Shown here piece by piece: positions 54,003 through 62,539 of a stretch of 64,000 nucleotides of DNA. Made by a program: the position numbers and the translations under genes. The DNA is from Dyadobacter sediminis (GTDB lineage: Bacteria > Bacteroidota > Bacteroidia > Cytophagales > Spirosomataceae). The first letter of the stretch is position 1, and the number at the start of each line of letters is the position of its first letter. The stretch lies in assembly GCF_005860765.1 (NCBI RefSeq), contig NZ_VCEI01000025.1:186001-250000 (forward strand), given 5' to 3'. Under the pieces are notes generated by a model, which had not been told where the DNA came from, ran no database searches, and worked only from the letters and a program-made list of their open reading frames with translations.

Positions 54003-54371
54003 ATGAAAAAGACAATTTTGACACTTGCAGTTTTGATGGGAGTATCTGCTGCAAACCTTTCTATCGCTGCTGATAAAGTAAAAGAAAACAACGCTGCCAT
54101 TGAGCTTGTTTCCAAAGGCGAACTGAAATTCAAACTGACGCTTGAAAATGTAAAAGATAAGTCTTCTCTTGTGATCAAAGATTTCGGCGGAGATATCGTT
54201 TACAGCACTGCACTTCCAAAATCAGAAAATTATTCCAAGATTTTTGATTTGTCCAACCTTGCAGACGGTCAGTACAGCTTTATTGTGAACAACGGAAACG
54301 AAGTTTCTTCCAAGCCATTTGTAATCACAACGGAAACAAAACGTCAGGTTACAGCGGCAGCAATCAACTAA
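54003..54371 (+). CDS. Small exported protein of unknown function
   Basis: This 122-residue protein has a clear signal peptide (MKKTILTLAVLMGVSAANLSIA) and a compact beta-sandwich-like domain (KFKLTLENVKDKSSLVIKD, DGQYSFIVNNGNEVSSKPFVI). The fold resembles Por-type sorting or Ig-like domains, but I cannot name a family. A longer frame to 53937 gives a non-family N-terminus; the ATG at 54003 precedes the signal peptide directly. It has a strong promoter about 125-150 bases upstream and its own terminator, so it is a single-gene transcript that may be highly expressed. Confidence 0.8.
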   Translation: MKKTILTLAVLMGVSAANLSIAADKVKENNAAIELVSKGELKFKLTLENVKDKSSLVIKDFGGDIVYSTALPKSENYSKIFDLSNLADGQYSFIVNNGNEVSSKPFVITTETKRQVTAAAIN

Positions 54372-54398
54372 TCTGCAGCATACCGATTGGTTATAAAA

Positions 54399-54432
54399 AA
54401 AGGCAGCCCTGAATTTCAAGGCTGCCTTTTTT
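54399..54432. terminator. Bidirectional terminator
   Basis: AAGGCAGCC / GGCTGCCTT form a 9-bp perfect stem with A-run before and T-run after, serving the small exported protein and the convergent oxidoreductase gene. Confidence 0.85.
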
Positions 54433-54443
54433 GGAAAAAATAC

Positions 54444-55481
54444 TTAGTATTTCATTACTTTCTTTTCTCTGCTGCTCTCAAAAGCAAGGTCAATGACGCG
54501 GGTGGTGCGGATAATTTCTTCCGGCTTTACGGCCAGCTCTGCACCGTCGACAATCGCATCATAAACGTTCTGATAAAACGGGGCATAATCGCCGGCTTCA
54601 CTTTCGATAATTCCTGTATATTCTTCACTGAACATCCTTCCCCAGCGGTTCTCAGGTTCCACGCCCCAGGGTTTGGTGGTAGGTAAAATATTTTGGCGCA
54701 GCGTTTCTTCCTGCGGGTCCAGCCCACCTTTGATGAATGAACCTTTTGTGCCGTGCAGGTTATAGCGCAGGAAATTTTCATAAACCAGCAGGCTTGACTT
54801 GATGATAACCATTTTATCTGCATAGCCAAGCCGCACGTCAAAATAGTCATCGATTTCACTGTTTGGTCTGATTGTTCGGATTTCCGCGGTAACCGTCTGC
54901 GGCTCGCCGAAAAGCACCAGTGCCTGATCAATCAGGTGCGGGCCGAGGTTATAAAGGTTTCCGCCTACCGGAACGCTTTTTTCTTTCCAGGATTCGGTCG
55001 GGACCACGGGCCGGAAGCGGTCGTAATGGCATTCGTATTCAATGATATCGCCCAGCTTGTTTTCAGCAATCAGTTTTTTAACCGTCAGAAAATCAGAGTC
55101 CCAGCGCCGGTTCTGGTATGCAGTCAGAATCAATCCTTTTTCCTCGGCAAGTGCAACGAGCTGTCTGGCTTCCTCTTCGGTTGCAGCAAAAGGTTTTTCA
55201 ATGACAACATGCTTTCCGTTTTCAAGCGCATCCATGGCATATGGAAAGTGCGTGTCATTGGGCGTACATATGAATACAACATCTATTTCTTCGTCGCTCA
55301 AAAGTTCATCGACTGATCTTGCATTGCCGATGGACGGATCAAATTCCTGTGCTTCGTTCTTGCTTCTTTCGACCACCGTTTTGATTTTAAATCCGGGGTT
55401 CGTACTTAAAAATGGAGAATGGAAATAACGTCCGGACAAACCAAAACCAATTAATCCGACATTGAGAATTTTTGAAGACAT
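54444..55481 (-). CDS. Gfo/Idh/MocA family oxidoreductase
   Basis: This 345-residue protein has an N-terminal Rossmann domain for NAD(P) (VGLIGFGLSGRYFHSPFL) and a C-terminal alpha/beta substrate domain. The conserved EKPFAATEEEARQL (Lys-Pro for catalysis) and GGNLYNLGPHLIDQAL segments are both present. Members oxidise or reduce sugars or inositols. The substrate is not determined. It starts with ATG and is alone on its strand. Confidence 0.93.
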   Translation of the reverse strand: MSSKILNVGLIGFGLSGRYFHSPFLSTNPGFKIKTVVERSKNEAQEFDPSIGNARSVDELLSDEEIDVVFICTPNDTHFPYAMDALENGKHVVIEKPFAATEEEARQLVALAEEKGLILTAYQNRRWDSDFLTVKKLIAENKLGDIIEYECHYDRFRPVVPTESWKEKSVPVGGNLYNLGPHLIDQALVLFGEPQTVTAEIRTIRPNSEIDDYFDVRLGYADKMVIIKSSLLVYENFLRYNLHGTKGSFIKGGLDPQEETLRQNILPTTKPWGVEPENRWGRMFSEEYTGIIESEAGDYAPFYQNVYDAIVDGAELAVKPEEIIRTTRVIDLAFESSREKKVMKY

Positions 55482-55620
55482 ACAGTTGAATTTAGACTTT
55501 TCACAAAGGTAACTTTTGACTGCAAACTGACAAGTGCAACGACTTTGGGAAGCAGTTCGGCGTGCATTTTAACATTTAAATTACTGACATTATATTTGAC
55601 GTGCATCAGAACTTTCTGCC

Positions 55621-55818
55621 ATGACGACGAAGGAAAAGAAATTGGATATCATTGAAAAAATTGTTCATCTTGAGAATGATGAATTAATCAATAAGGTTAA
55701 TGAAATCTTAAAAGATCAGCAGAATCCGCCAGTGTCCAGAAAGCCGGGCTGGGGAAAAGGTATGATCAACGGAATTTCAGAAGATTTTGATGATTTTGTT
55801 CCATCAGGATTTTCTTAA
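55621..55818 (+). CDS. Antitoxin of a VapC-type pair (putative)
   Basis: This 65-residue acidic protein (KLDIIEKIVHLENDELINKVNEIL) forms a helical N-terminus and a short C-terminus with GKGMINGISEDFDDF, the shape of small DUF2281-type antitoxins. It ends 5 bases before the PIN toxin, typical of type II pairs, where the antitoxin masks the toxin and represses the operon. The pair is AT-rich compared with its neighbours, so it may be acquired. The family assignment is tentative. Confidence 0.75.
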   Translation: MTTKEKKLDIIEKIVHLENDELINKVNEILKDQQNPPVSRKPGWGKGMINGISEDFDDFVPSGFS

Positions 55819-55823
55819 AACAA

Positions 55824-56216
55824 ATGAATTATTTATTAGACACACACATCTTAATTTGGCATTCAGACGATAATCAAAAACTTTCTGACAAGGTTCTTTC
55901 AATATTTAACTCTGCTTATACAGATCTGTATGTAAGTCATGCAACTTTTTGGGAAATGACTATCAAGAAAGGATTGGGAAAATTGGATCTGAGCGTTTCA
56001 GTGTCAAAATTTTATGAGGCTGTGATTGAGAATTCGTTTTGTGAATTGTTTTTTAATAGGGATCATTATGAAATTCTTGAAAATCTTCCCTTATTTCATT
56101 CGGATCCTTTTGACAGAATGATTATTGCACAGGCAATTACTGAAAATTTGACCATTATAACACAGGATAAAAAATTCAGGCTTTATCAGCAGTTAGTTCC
56201 TATTTTATGGAATTAA
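55824..56216 (+). CDS. vapC: PIN-domain toxin, VapC family
   Basis: This 130-residue protein is a PIN ribonuclease. Its four acidic residues are in place: Asp6 (LLDTHILIW), Glu44 (TFWEMTIK), Asp97 (PFDRMI) and Asp115 (ITQDKKF). PIN toxins cut tRNA or rRNA when the antitoxin is lost. The sequence is of the Sll0205-like subgroup. It is the second gene of a two-gene unit, and AT content is higher than in the neighbours. Confidence 0.9.
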   Translation: MNYLLDTHILIWHSDDNQKLSDKVLSIFNSAYTDLYVSHATFWEMTIKKGLGKLDLSVSVSKFYEAVIENSFCELFFNRDHYEILENLPLFHSDPFDRMIIAQAITENLTIITQDKKFRLYQQLVPILWN

Positions 56217-56224
56217 TCCATTCA

Positions 56225-58303
56225 CTAAGGCAATGCAAAAGCAACAAATTGATCTCCTGACTTTGTATTGAGCTTTCCGCCTCCGCAGGCAATGACGACA
56301 AACTGTTTGCCATTCACGGAATAAGTACTCGGCGAGGCATACCCGGCGGCCGGCAGTTCGGCTTGCCATACTGTTTTTCCGGTACGTTTGTCAATGGCTC
56401 TGAATTGTTCGTCGCGGCTTGCAGCAATAAATAACAATTCGCCCGCTGTAACCAGCGGCCCGCCATAATTATCCGTTCCGGTTATCGGAATACCCTTTTC
56501 AGTCAATTCCTTGTATTCGCCCAGCGGCGCCTGCCAGCGGTGTTTTCCCGTGTTCAGATCAACGGCGGTAAGTGTTCCCCATGGCGGCTGACTCACCGGA
56601 TAACCGTTTTTATCATACCAGCGATTGTAACCTGTATGCTGATACGGAACCTGCGACGTGTTTGTGGCTGCGATTTGCTCTGCTAAATTCCTGTTATATA
56701 GAAAATCAACAATTGCATCTTTTTCAGCTCTGGAAATATGTGAAAAGGAAGGCATCATGCCTTTGCCTTTTTCAAGAATGGAATGTATCTGTGAGGTTGT
56801 AAGCCTTTTATCAATGCCGGCCAGAGAAGGATACGATCCGTCGTGGTTTCCGGTTCTGTCGGCTCCGTGACAGGAAGCGCAGTTGCTTTTATATAGATCG
56901 GCGCCGGTTATGCTTTGATTGTCTGTTTTTAAATCTTTTTTAATTAATGAAGTATAAACCGGGATTTCCTTTGCCGGCACGTACAGGATGCCGCCCGGAT
57001 CGGTAGCGGCGCCGCCCCATTGTGCACCGCCGTCTGTGCCGGGATAAAAAATGGTCATCTGTGATGTTACAGGAATGTAAGCCTGTCCGGTGCGGGCATG
57101 AAGCAGCAGGCTTTCCATGGAATCACGGTCGGCAACAAAAGAATTTAGGTCTTTTACAGTAAAACTTTGACGTGTAAACGGAACCGGCAACTCCGGAACT
57201 GGCTGCGTAGCACTTGGTTTTTCACCGGAAATGGCATCCAAAGGAAAAGACACTTCCTTTACCGGAAAAAGCGGTTTTCCTGTAACCCGGTCAAAAATAA
57301 AGATATAGCCTTGTTTGGTAATCTGTGCAACGGCATCAATGCGCTTTCCGTTGTGCATAACGGTAACCAGATTGGGCGGTGCCGGAAGGTCCCGGTCCCA
57401 GATGTCATGATGAACAAACTGAAAATGCCATAGCCGTCTGCCCGTTGCGGCATCCAGCGCAAGGAGACAGTTGGCAAACAAATTATTCCCCGGCCTGTTT
57501 CCGCCGTAAAAATCGTAAGCGGCAGAACCGGTCGGAACGTAAACGATGCCTCTTTTCCTGTCGATTGCCATTCCTGCCCATGCATTTGCCCCGCCGAATT
57601 TTTTTCTTGCAGGCTGCGCGAGCCAGGTTTCAGAACCGAATTCACCTTTGTCCGGGATCGTTTTGAAAGTCCATGCAAGTTTTCCGGTAAGTACATGATA
57701 AGCCCTTACATCGCCCAGAAGAGCAGTTTCGGATTCGGCAACGCGCGTCCCGACAATGATCAGGTTTTTATAGATTGTATTCGGCGTGTTGGAAGTGACA
57801 AAATCATCCGCTCCCGGCCGTTCAATGCCGTTTTTAAGATTGATCCTGCCATTTTCGCCGAAAGAACGGATTGCCAATCCGGTTTCCGCATCCAGCGCAT
57901 AAAGCCATTGGCCGGCACCGAAAAAAATGCGTTTATCCTGTTTGTCAGCCCAGTATGTCACACCTCGGCTTATGGTTCCGCCTACATCCGGAACGTTTGA
58001 TTTCCAGATTTCCTTCCCGGTTTCCGCATTGACGGCAAAAGCCTGTGTAGCTGCGGACACTGCATAAAGAACGCCATTGACAATGATCGGATTGCTTTGT
58101 ATCTGGCTGCGGTTCCGGATCGTATCGGCACCGCCGGAAGCGTAGGTCCAGGCCACTTTCAGCTGACTTACATTCTTTGTATTGATCTGATTCAAATGCG
58201 AGTAATGGCTTCTTGCACCGTCGCCGTTGTATTCGGGCCAGTCTGTATCGGGCAGAAAAGATGCAAGTGCAACGCCCGTTAAAATCAGGATCAGTCTGAT
58301 CAT
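56225..58303 (-). CDS. PQQ-dependent dehydrogenase-type propeller with inserted cytochrome c domain
   Basis: This 692-residue exported protein begins with a signal segment (LILILTGVALASFLP) and a PQQ-type eight-bladed propeller (DWPEYNGDGARSHYSHL, and GKEIWKSNVPDVGGTISRGVTYW). A c-type cytochrome domain with CASCH near residue 471-475 (ADLYKSNCASCHGADRTGNHDG) is inserted before the last propeller blades. This is the arrangement of quinoprotein glucose dehydrogenase-like enzymes that pass electrons directly to the heme. It is periplasmic and oxidises an alcohol or sugar. Its start overlaps the TIM-barrel stop by 4 bases (ATGA), so the two are translationally coupled. Confidence 0.9.
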   Translation of the reverse strand: MIRLILILTGVALASFLPDTDWPEYNGDGARSHYSHLNQINTKNVSQLKVAWTYASGGADTIRNRSQIQSNPIIVNGVLYAVSAATQAFAVNAETGKEIWKSNVPDVGGTISRGVTYWADKQDKRIFFGAGQWLYALDAETGLAIRSFGENGRINLKNGIERPGADDFVTSNTPNTIYKNLIIVGTRVAESETALLGDVRAYHVLTGKLAWTFKTIPDKGEFGSETWLAQPARKKFGGANAWAGMAIDRKRGIVYVPTGSAAYDFYGGNRPGNNLFANCLLALDAATGRRLWHFQFVHHDIWDRDLPAPPNLVTVMHNGKRIDAVAQITKQGYIFIFDRVTGKPLFPVKEVSFPLDAISGEKPSATQPVPELPVPFTRQSFTVKDLNSFVADRDSMESLLLHARTGQAYIPVTSQMTIFYPGTDGGAQWGGAATDPGGILYVPAKEIPVYTSLIKKDLKTDNQSITGADLYKSNCASCHGADRTGNHDGSYPSLAGIDKRLTTSQIHSILEKGKGMMPSFSHISRAEKDAIVDFLYNRNLAEQIAATNTSQVPYQHTGYNRWYDKNGYPVSQPPWGTLTAVDLNTGKHRWQAPLGEYKELTEKGIPITGTDNYGGPLVTAGELLFIAASRDEQFRAIDKRTGKTVWQAELPAAGYASPSTYSVNGKQFVVIACGGGKLNTKSGDQFVAFALP

Positions 58304-59253
58304 GCTTCCTGCCAGAGTTCTTTTGCTCTTTGCAAATCCCTTTTCATCGCGTCAAATACAACCTTTTCGTCCACGGTAATTTTGTCGGCGCCCTGGTCTG
58401 CGCCGCCCAGCGGATATTCAAGGTGCAGGCAGATCGGCACTTCGGTTTTTGTGTCTTTGAGCAGTTTGAAATAAGTTTTGAAATCGACCATTCCTTCACC
58501 GAGCGGCACGCTTTTCGGTGCCCATTTTCCATTGGTCTTTTCCCACATGAAATCCTTCAGCACAATGGTTTTAATGTTTGGCCGGATAAGGTTAAAGCCG
58601 GTTTGCCAGGAAAGGCCGCCTTCCAGCGTGGCGTGGCGTATATCATACTGCGCACCCATATTTCCGGGATTTGCTTTCTGAAGTATTTCCCAGATTTCGA
58701 ACATGGATGCACCTACCATTCTGCCCGCATGGTTCTGGTAGCAGCCAATGAGGCCGAGTTTGTCATTCAGCTTGCTCAGCCCGGCCATTTTATTCTTGTA
58801 TTCATCCAGCAGCTGCGGGATTGTTTTCTGGTCATTGTATTTGTACCAGTTCATCCGGTAATATCTGAAGCCCAGCTTTGCAGCCGTTTCCAGCAGTTTT
58901 TTATCCATGGCATTGTTCGCATCTTCCACAGCCGTACAGAACATGGAAGGCGCAAAGCCGGCTTTTTTCATGGCATCCACTGCTTTGGGAAGGTCCGTTT
59001 CTACATTTTCCGGAACAACATGTCCTTTGGGACGCACCGTAAGATCAATGCCGTCAAACCCGATTTCCTTGGCTGCTGCGCACATATCCGTATAATTCAG
59101 AAACTGCAGGTGTTTTGAAAAGATATTGATCTTAAGAGGTTCTGCTGCGGTTATAGTCTTTCCGGAAAAGACCTCGCCTGCCATTGCGGGGATTACGGCG
59201 CCGGCCAAGGCGGTATGAACAAGAAAGTCACGGCGTGATAGGGATTTGGGCAT
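58300..59253 (-). CDS. Sugar phosphate isomerase/epimerase-like TIM barrel, Tat-exported
   Basis: This 317-residue protein has a twin-arginine signal (SRRDFLVHTALAGAVIPAMAGE) and an AP-endonuclease-2/xylose isomerase-like TIM barrel (GFDGIDLTVRPKGHV, YRMNWYKYNDQ, GCYQNHAG, HLEYPLGGADQG). Glu and His metal ligands of the family are visible in these segments. Tat export suggests that it folds with a metal in the cytoplasm. It lies 5' of and overlaps the PQQ dehydrogenase gene, which implies that the two act on the same sugar in the periplasm. Confidence 0.9.
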   Translation of the reverse strand: MPKSLSRRDFLVHTALAGAVIPAMAGEVFSGKTITAAEPLKINIFSKHLQFLNYTDMCAAAKEIGFDGIDLTVRPKGHVVPENVETDLPKAVDAMKKAGFAPSMFCTAVEDANNAMDKKLLETAAKLGFRYYRMNWYKYNDQKTIPQLLDEYKNKMAGLSKLNDKLGLIGCYQNHAGRMVGASMFEIWEILQKANPGNMGAQYDIRHATLEGGLSWQTGFNLIRPNIKTIVLKDFMWEKTNGKWAPKSVPLGEGMVDFKTYFKLLKDTKTEVPICLHLEYPLGGADQGADKITVDEKVVFDAMKRDLQRAKELWQEA

Positions 59254-59469
59254 ATTATATTCGCCATTTTTTGGCTTTACTGTTTTAGGAATATTTTAGA
59301 ATCATAAGATCGTACAGGTCCTTTTTTACCGGCATAATGTCAGATCATTTTCGGGATTATCCGGAGATTTGTCAAAATAGTAATTCCGGGAAATGAAAAA
59401 AGTTTTCAGCAGAAGTCAGGTGCGGACCTCGGCCCATGATAAAAATGCGATGTATTTTTCCAAATTGTG

Positions 59470-59477
59470 TATTTTTG
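59470..59477 (+). promoter_or_regulatory. Candidate -7 element just before tsaE
   Basis: TATTTTTG ends only 4 bases before the tsaE ATG at 59482. If it is used, the transcript would begin at or within a few bases of the start codon, giving a leaderless message. No -33 TTG is clear. Confidence 0.35.
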
Positions 59478-59481
59478 TAAT

Positions 59482-59913
59482 ATGATTGAACAGCCTGCCA
59501 CGATATATTTCAGGGATGAGGAGGAATTGGCGGCAGTCTCGGCCAAACTCCTGCAAATGGGCAGCGGCATGCAGGTCTGGCTTTTTGAAGGTCATATGGG
59601 CGCCGGTAAAACCACACTGATCAAGGCTGTTTGCAAGCAGCTTGGTGTGAAATCACATGTTCAAAGTCCTACTTTCTCACTTGTAAATGAGTACGAAGCA
59701 CAAAACGGCTGCGTATATCATTTTGATTTTTACAGGATTAAAGATGAAACGGAAGCGTTGGATATGGGTATAGAAGAGTATTTCGATTCCGGTTGCTTCT
59801 GCTTTGTGGAATGGCCGGGCAAAATTGAAATCTTGTGGCCTGAAAAGTATATGCTGCTCAATCTGCAGGCAGATGAAACTGGCATGAGAATATTAGAAAT
59901 AAAGAAGATATAA
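59482..59913 (+). CDS. tsaE: tRNA threonylcarbamoyladenosine biosynthesis ATPase TsaE
   Basis: This 143-residue P-loop protein drives the TsaBDE cycle that makes the t6A base at position 37 of ANN-decoding tRNAs. The P-loop is GHMGAGKTTLIKAV; SPTFSLVNEY and HFDFYRIKD are family marks. The ATG at 59482 is chosen; five residues of the longer frame from 59467 are not in the family. It precedes ald by 47 bases. Confidence 0.95.
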   Translation: MIEQPATIYFRDEEELAAVSAKLLQMGSGMQVWLFEGHMGAGKTTLIKAVCKQLGVKSHVQSPTFSLVNEYEAQNGCVYHFDFYRIKDETEALDMGIEEYFDSGCFCFVEWPGKIEILWPEKYMLLNLQADETGMRILEIKKI

Positions 59914-59960
59914 AGGGTTTACATAATCAGTATTTTTCACTTTCATTTTTTTGGTAGTAA

Positions 59961-61187
59961 ATGGCACAACCTCAGATAACCGGTTTTGAAGAGCTCGCTA
60001 AACAGTCCGTGCTGTATCCGCAAGAATCTTTAATGGCTGTGCGGAAAAATCAAAACTCGTTGCATATCGGATTGCCGAAAGAAGTTTCATTGCAGGAAAA
60101 CAGGATTGCGCTTACACCAGACGCTGTCGGAATACTGGTCAGGAACGGACATGAAGTCTGGGTTGAAAAAGATGCGGGCAAAGGCGCCAATCTTTCGGAT
60201 CATGAGTACAGTGAGGCCGGAGCCAGAATCGTGCAAAGTGCCAAGGAAGTTTATCAGGCCAATGTCATACTGAAAGTGGAGCCTTTGGTGGAGGAAGAAT
60301 TTGGCTACATCAAGTCCGGAACCACACTGATTTCCGTTCTGAACCTTCCGGTTCTTCAGAAAAGGTATTTTGAGAAACTGAACGAGCTTAAAATCACCGG
60401 TATCAGTTATGAACTGATCGAGGACAAAGTAGGAGGGAAGCCGATCATACGCGCAATGGGCGAAATTGCCGGAAGCACCGTGCTGCTCATTGCGGCGGAA
60501 TATTTATCGACACCAAACGGCGGAAGGGGAATTATCCTCGGCGGAATAACCGGCGTGCCGCCAACCAAAATCGTCATCATCGGAGCCGGAACGGTTGCCG
60601 AATATGCCACGCGGGCAGCGATCAGCGTCGGAGCGGATGTGAAGGTGTTTGATAAGCATATTTACCGTTTGCAAAGGCTGAAATATTCCATCGGACAAAA
60701 TATCTACACGTCCATTATAGATTCGGATACGCTTGGCGAAGCCATTGCGCGTGCCGATGTGGTGATAGGCACCATGCGTGCAGAAAACGGCTCCAGCCCG
60801 TTGATAGTAACCAAAGAAATGGTTTCCCAGATGAAGCCCGGTTCAGTAATTATTGACGTCAGTATTGATCAGGGCGGATCATTTGAAACTTCGCGCATGA
60901 CGACGCATAAAAACCCGACTTTCAAATATAATGACATTATCCATTACTGTGTGCCCAATATTCCTTCGCGCGTTGCGCATACGGCGAGTACGGCATTAAG
61001 CAATGTTTTTCTGCCTTTTTTACTCCAGACGGGTACAATCGGCGGAATTGAAGAAATGATTTATGCAAACAAATGGTTTATGAAAGGTGTTTACTGTCAC
61101 AAAGGAACATTGACCAATTCGCACATTGCCAGAAGCTTCAACATGCGTTACAAAGACCTGACACTGCTGCTGGCTGCGAGAATGTGA
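59961..61187 (+). CDS. ald: Alanine dehydrogenase
   Basis: This 408-residue NAD-dependent enzyme interconverts alanine and pyruvate plus ammonia. GLPKEVSLQENRIALTPDAVGILV opens the catalytic domain and GGITGVPPTKIVIIGAGTVAEYA is the NAD-binding Rossmann region. His and Lys in the N-terminal part and MKPGSVIIDVSIDQGGSFE are conserved. About 40 residues precede the usual start, as in other Bacteroidota enzymes. It is downstream of tsaE. Confidence 0.95.
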   Translation: MAQPQITGFEELAKQSVLYPQESLMAVRKNQNSLHIGLPKEVSLQENRIALTPDAVGILVRNGHEVWVEKDAGKGANLSDHEYSEAGARIVQSAKEVYQANVILKVEPLVEEEFGYIKSGTTLISVLNLPVLQKRYFEKLNELKITGISYELIEDKVGGKPIIRAMGEIAGSTVLLIAAEYLSTPNGGRGIILGGITGVPPTKIVIIGAGTVAEYATRAAISVGADVKVFDKHIYRLQRLKYSIGQNIYTSIIDSDTLGEAIARADVVIGTMRAENGSSPLIVTKEMVSQMKPGSVIIDVSIDQGGSFETSRMTTHKNPTFKYNDIIHYCVPNIPSRVAHTASTALSNVFLPFLLQTGTIGGIEEMIYANKWFMKGVYCHKGTLTNSHIARSFNMRYKDLTLLLAARM

Positions 61188-61195
61188 AGAGCCTT

Positions 61196-61328
61196 TGGCT
61201 TTTAGCCGTTAGCTAATAGCCGAAAACAGCTTGCATTTTACGAAAAGCGACAGCAATAAACACATTTTACTATTTCACAAAAATCCAAGAGCCAATAGCT
61301 AAAAGCCAGCTGCTAAAAGCTAAAAGCC
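61196..61328. repeat. Inverted pair of TTTTAGCC-type repeats after ald
   Basis: TGGCTTTTAGCCGTTAGCTAATAGCC (61196-61221) is followed 68 bases later by the inverted form AGAGCCAATAGCTAAAAGCC and AGCTAAAAGCC at 61289-61328. They can pair into a long imperfect hairpin between ald and the next gene. The same family occurs at 51537. Confidence 0.6.
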
Positions 61329-61342
61329 AACAACCAAAAACC

Positions 61343-61747
61343 ATGATCAACAACAGCAATGAAAACGCTCTGATGGATGATGCCAATTCTCCGGAATTGA
61401 ATCAGAAACTGATGGGGTATATATCCGAAGATTTTATAAAAGTTGCCGATCAGCTTAAAGAAGCTTCTTACCAGATCAGGAAACGAGGCTTTTCCGACAA
61501 TCCTATTTTTGTGGTTACCAATAATGAACTGGAACTGGGCGTTCTGCTGATCGATGCTACGGAACTTGCCAATAATTATTCGTACCGCGCTTCTTACATG
61601 CAGGAATTTGTTGACCGTAAGCTGATCGGAGAAGAATCCGTATTGCTGTTTCAGGAAAATTACAAGAATGCGGACGAGTTTTGCTGTCTTTTTGCGTTGA
61701 TCGGCGATTTCTCCGGGTTTGTATTTGTACCTTATCCGGAAGACTGA
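61343..61747 (+). CDS. Conserved hypothetical protein
   Basis: This 134-residue soluble protein has no signal peptide or membrane helix. It has an acidic N-terminus, a helical segment (DFIKVADQLKEASYQIRKRGF) and a beta-rich C-terminus (PIFVVTNNELELGVLLIDATE, FALIGDFSGFVFVPYPED). I do not recognise a named family, though the composition looks like a conserved Bacteroidota protein. It is next to the TTTTAGCC repeats and followed by a small membrane protein. Confidence 0.75.
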   Translation: MINNSNENALMDDANSPELNQKLMGYISEDFIKVADQLKEASYQIRKRGFSDNPIFVVTNNELELGVLLIDATELANNYSYRASYMQEFVDRKLIGEESVLLFQENYKNADEFCCLFALIGDFSGFVFVPYPED

Positions 61748-61897
61748 GTCCTGTGCAGCTCCCAACAGGTTACCGGATAAAGGTAATATCCTGCCGGCAG
61801 CTAAATGAGTAGGGTATGTTTGCGTAACATTCCAAGCGGTTTGAGAAAATTAATTTAGTTTTATTGAACATTAACTGACTTACGTAAACATCCCGAT

Positions 61898-62332
61898 ATG
61901 GAATCAAAATTACCTTTGGAGCGAGAACTGGAACCTGTCTTTTTACAAAAATTTCCTCCGTTTTCAGAGCAAGTCAAGGAGTTTGTGGTTCAGTACGGGC
62001 CTTATTTTATTCTGATCCTGTCCGTTCTGGGTCTTGTGGGATTGTTTACTGCATTCGGGATCATGGGGGCTGTTTCGGGAATGGGCAGTGTTTCAACGGC
62101 ATTCGGAATCAGTTTTTATCTCAATATCGCACTCGGGGTTTTTGTGCTGATTATGTACCTCATGGCGTTTTCACCATTGAGAGCACGTAAACGGTCGGGC
62201 TGGAACCTGCTTTATTATGCACTGCTCATCGGATTGATCAGTAACATGGTGCAGCTCAATATTCTGGTAGCCATTGTAAGCGGTGTGCTTGGATTCTGGA
62301 TCCTGTTTCAGATACGCGAAAAGTACATCTGA
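61898..62332 (+). CDS. Small polytopic membrane protein
   Basis: This 144-residue protein has about four membrane helices (FILILSVLGLVGLFTAFGI, FYLNIALGVFVLIMYLMAF, LLYYALLIGLISNMVQL, ILVAIVSGVLGFWILF) and a charged N-terminus. No family is recognised. It ends in a strong terminator at 62360. Confidence 0.7.
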   Translation: MESKLPLERELEPVFLQKFPPFSEQVKEFVVQYGPYFILILSVLGLVGLFTAFGIMGAVSGMGSVSTAFGISFYLNIALGVFVLIMYLMAFSPLRARKRSGWNLLYYALLIGLISNMVQLNILVAIVSGVLGFWILFQIREKYI

Positions 62333-62359
62333 CAAATATTCCTAAATTTGGAACTGAAT

Positions 62360-62396
62360 AAAATAGCGAACGGGCATCCGTCCGCTATTTTATTTT
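62360..62396 (+). terminator. Rho-independent terminator
   Basis: AAAATAGCG / CGCTATTTT with an inner ACGG / CCGT pair forms one long hairpin followed by T-rich sequence, after the small membrane protein gene. Confidence 0.85.
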
Positions 62397-62539
62397 ACCA
62401 TTAATCCGGCATTTAATGCTTTGATACTTGTAACTTTAATCCGGCCTTCTGAAATTTTGCATCTTTACCGCCGCAACCAAGCAGAACGTCCGCTTTTACA
62501 AACAGCGGCACAGAACGAATCACAGACCCTTTCACAAGT

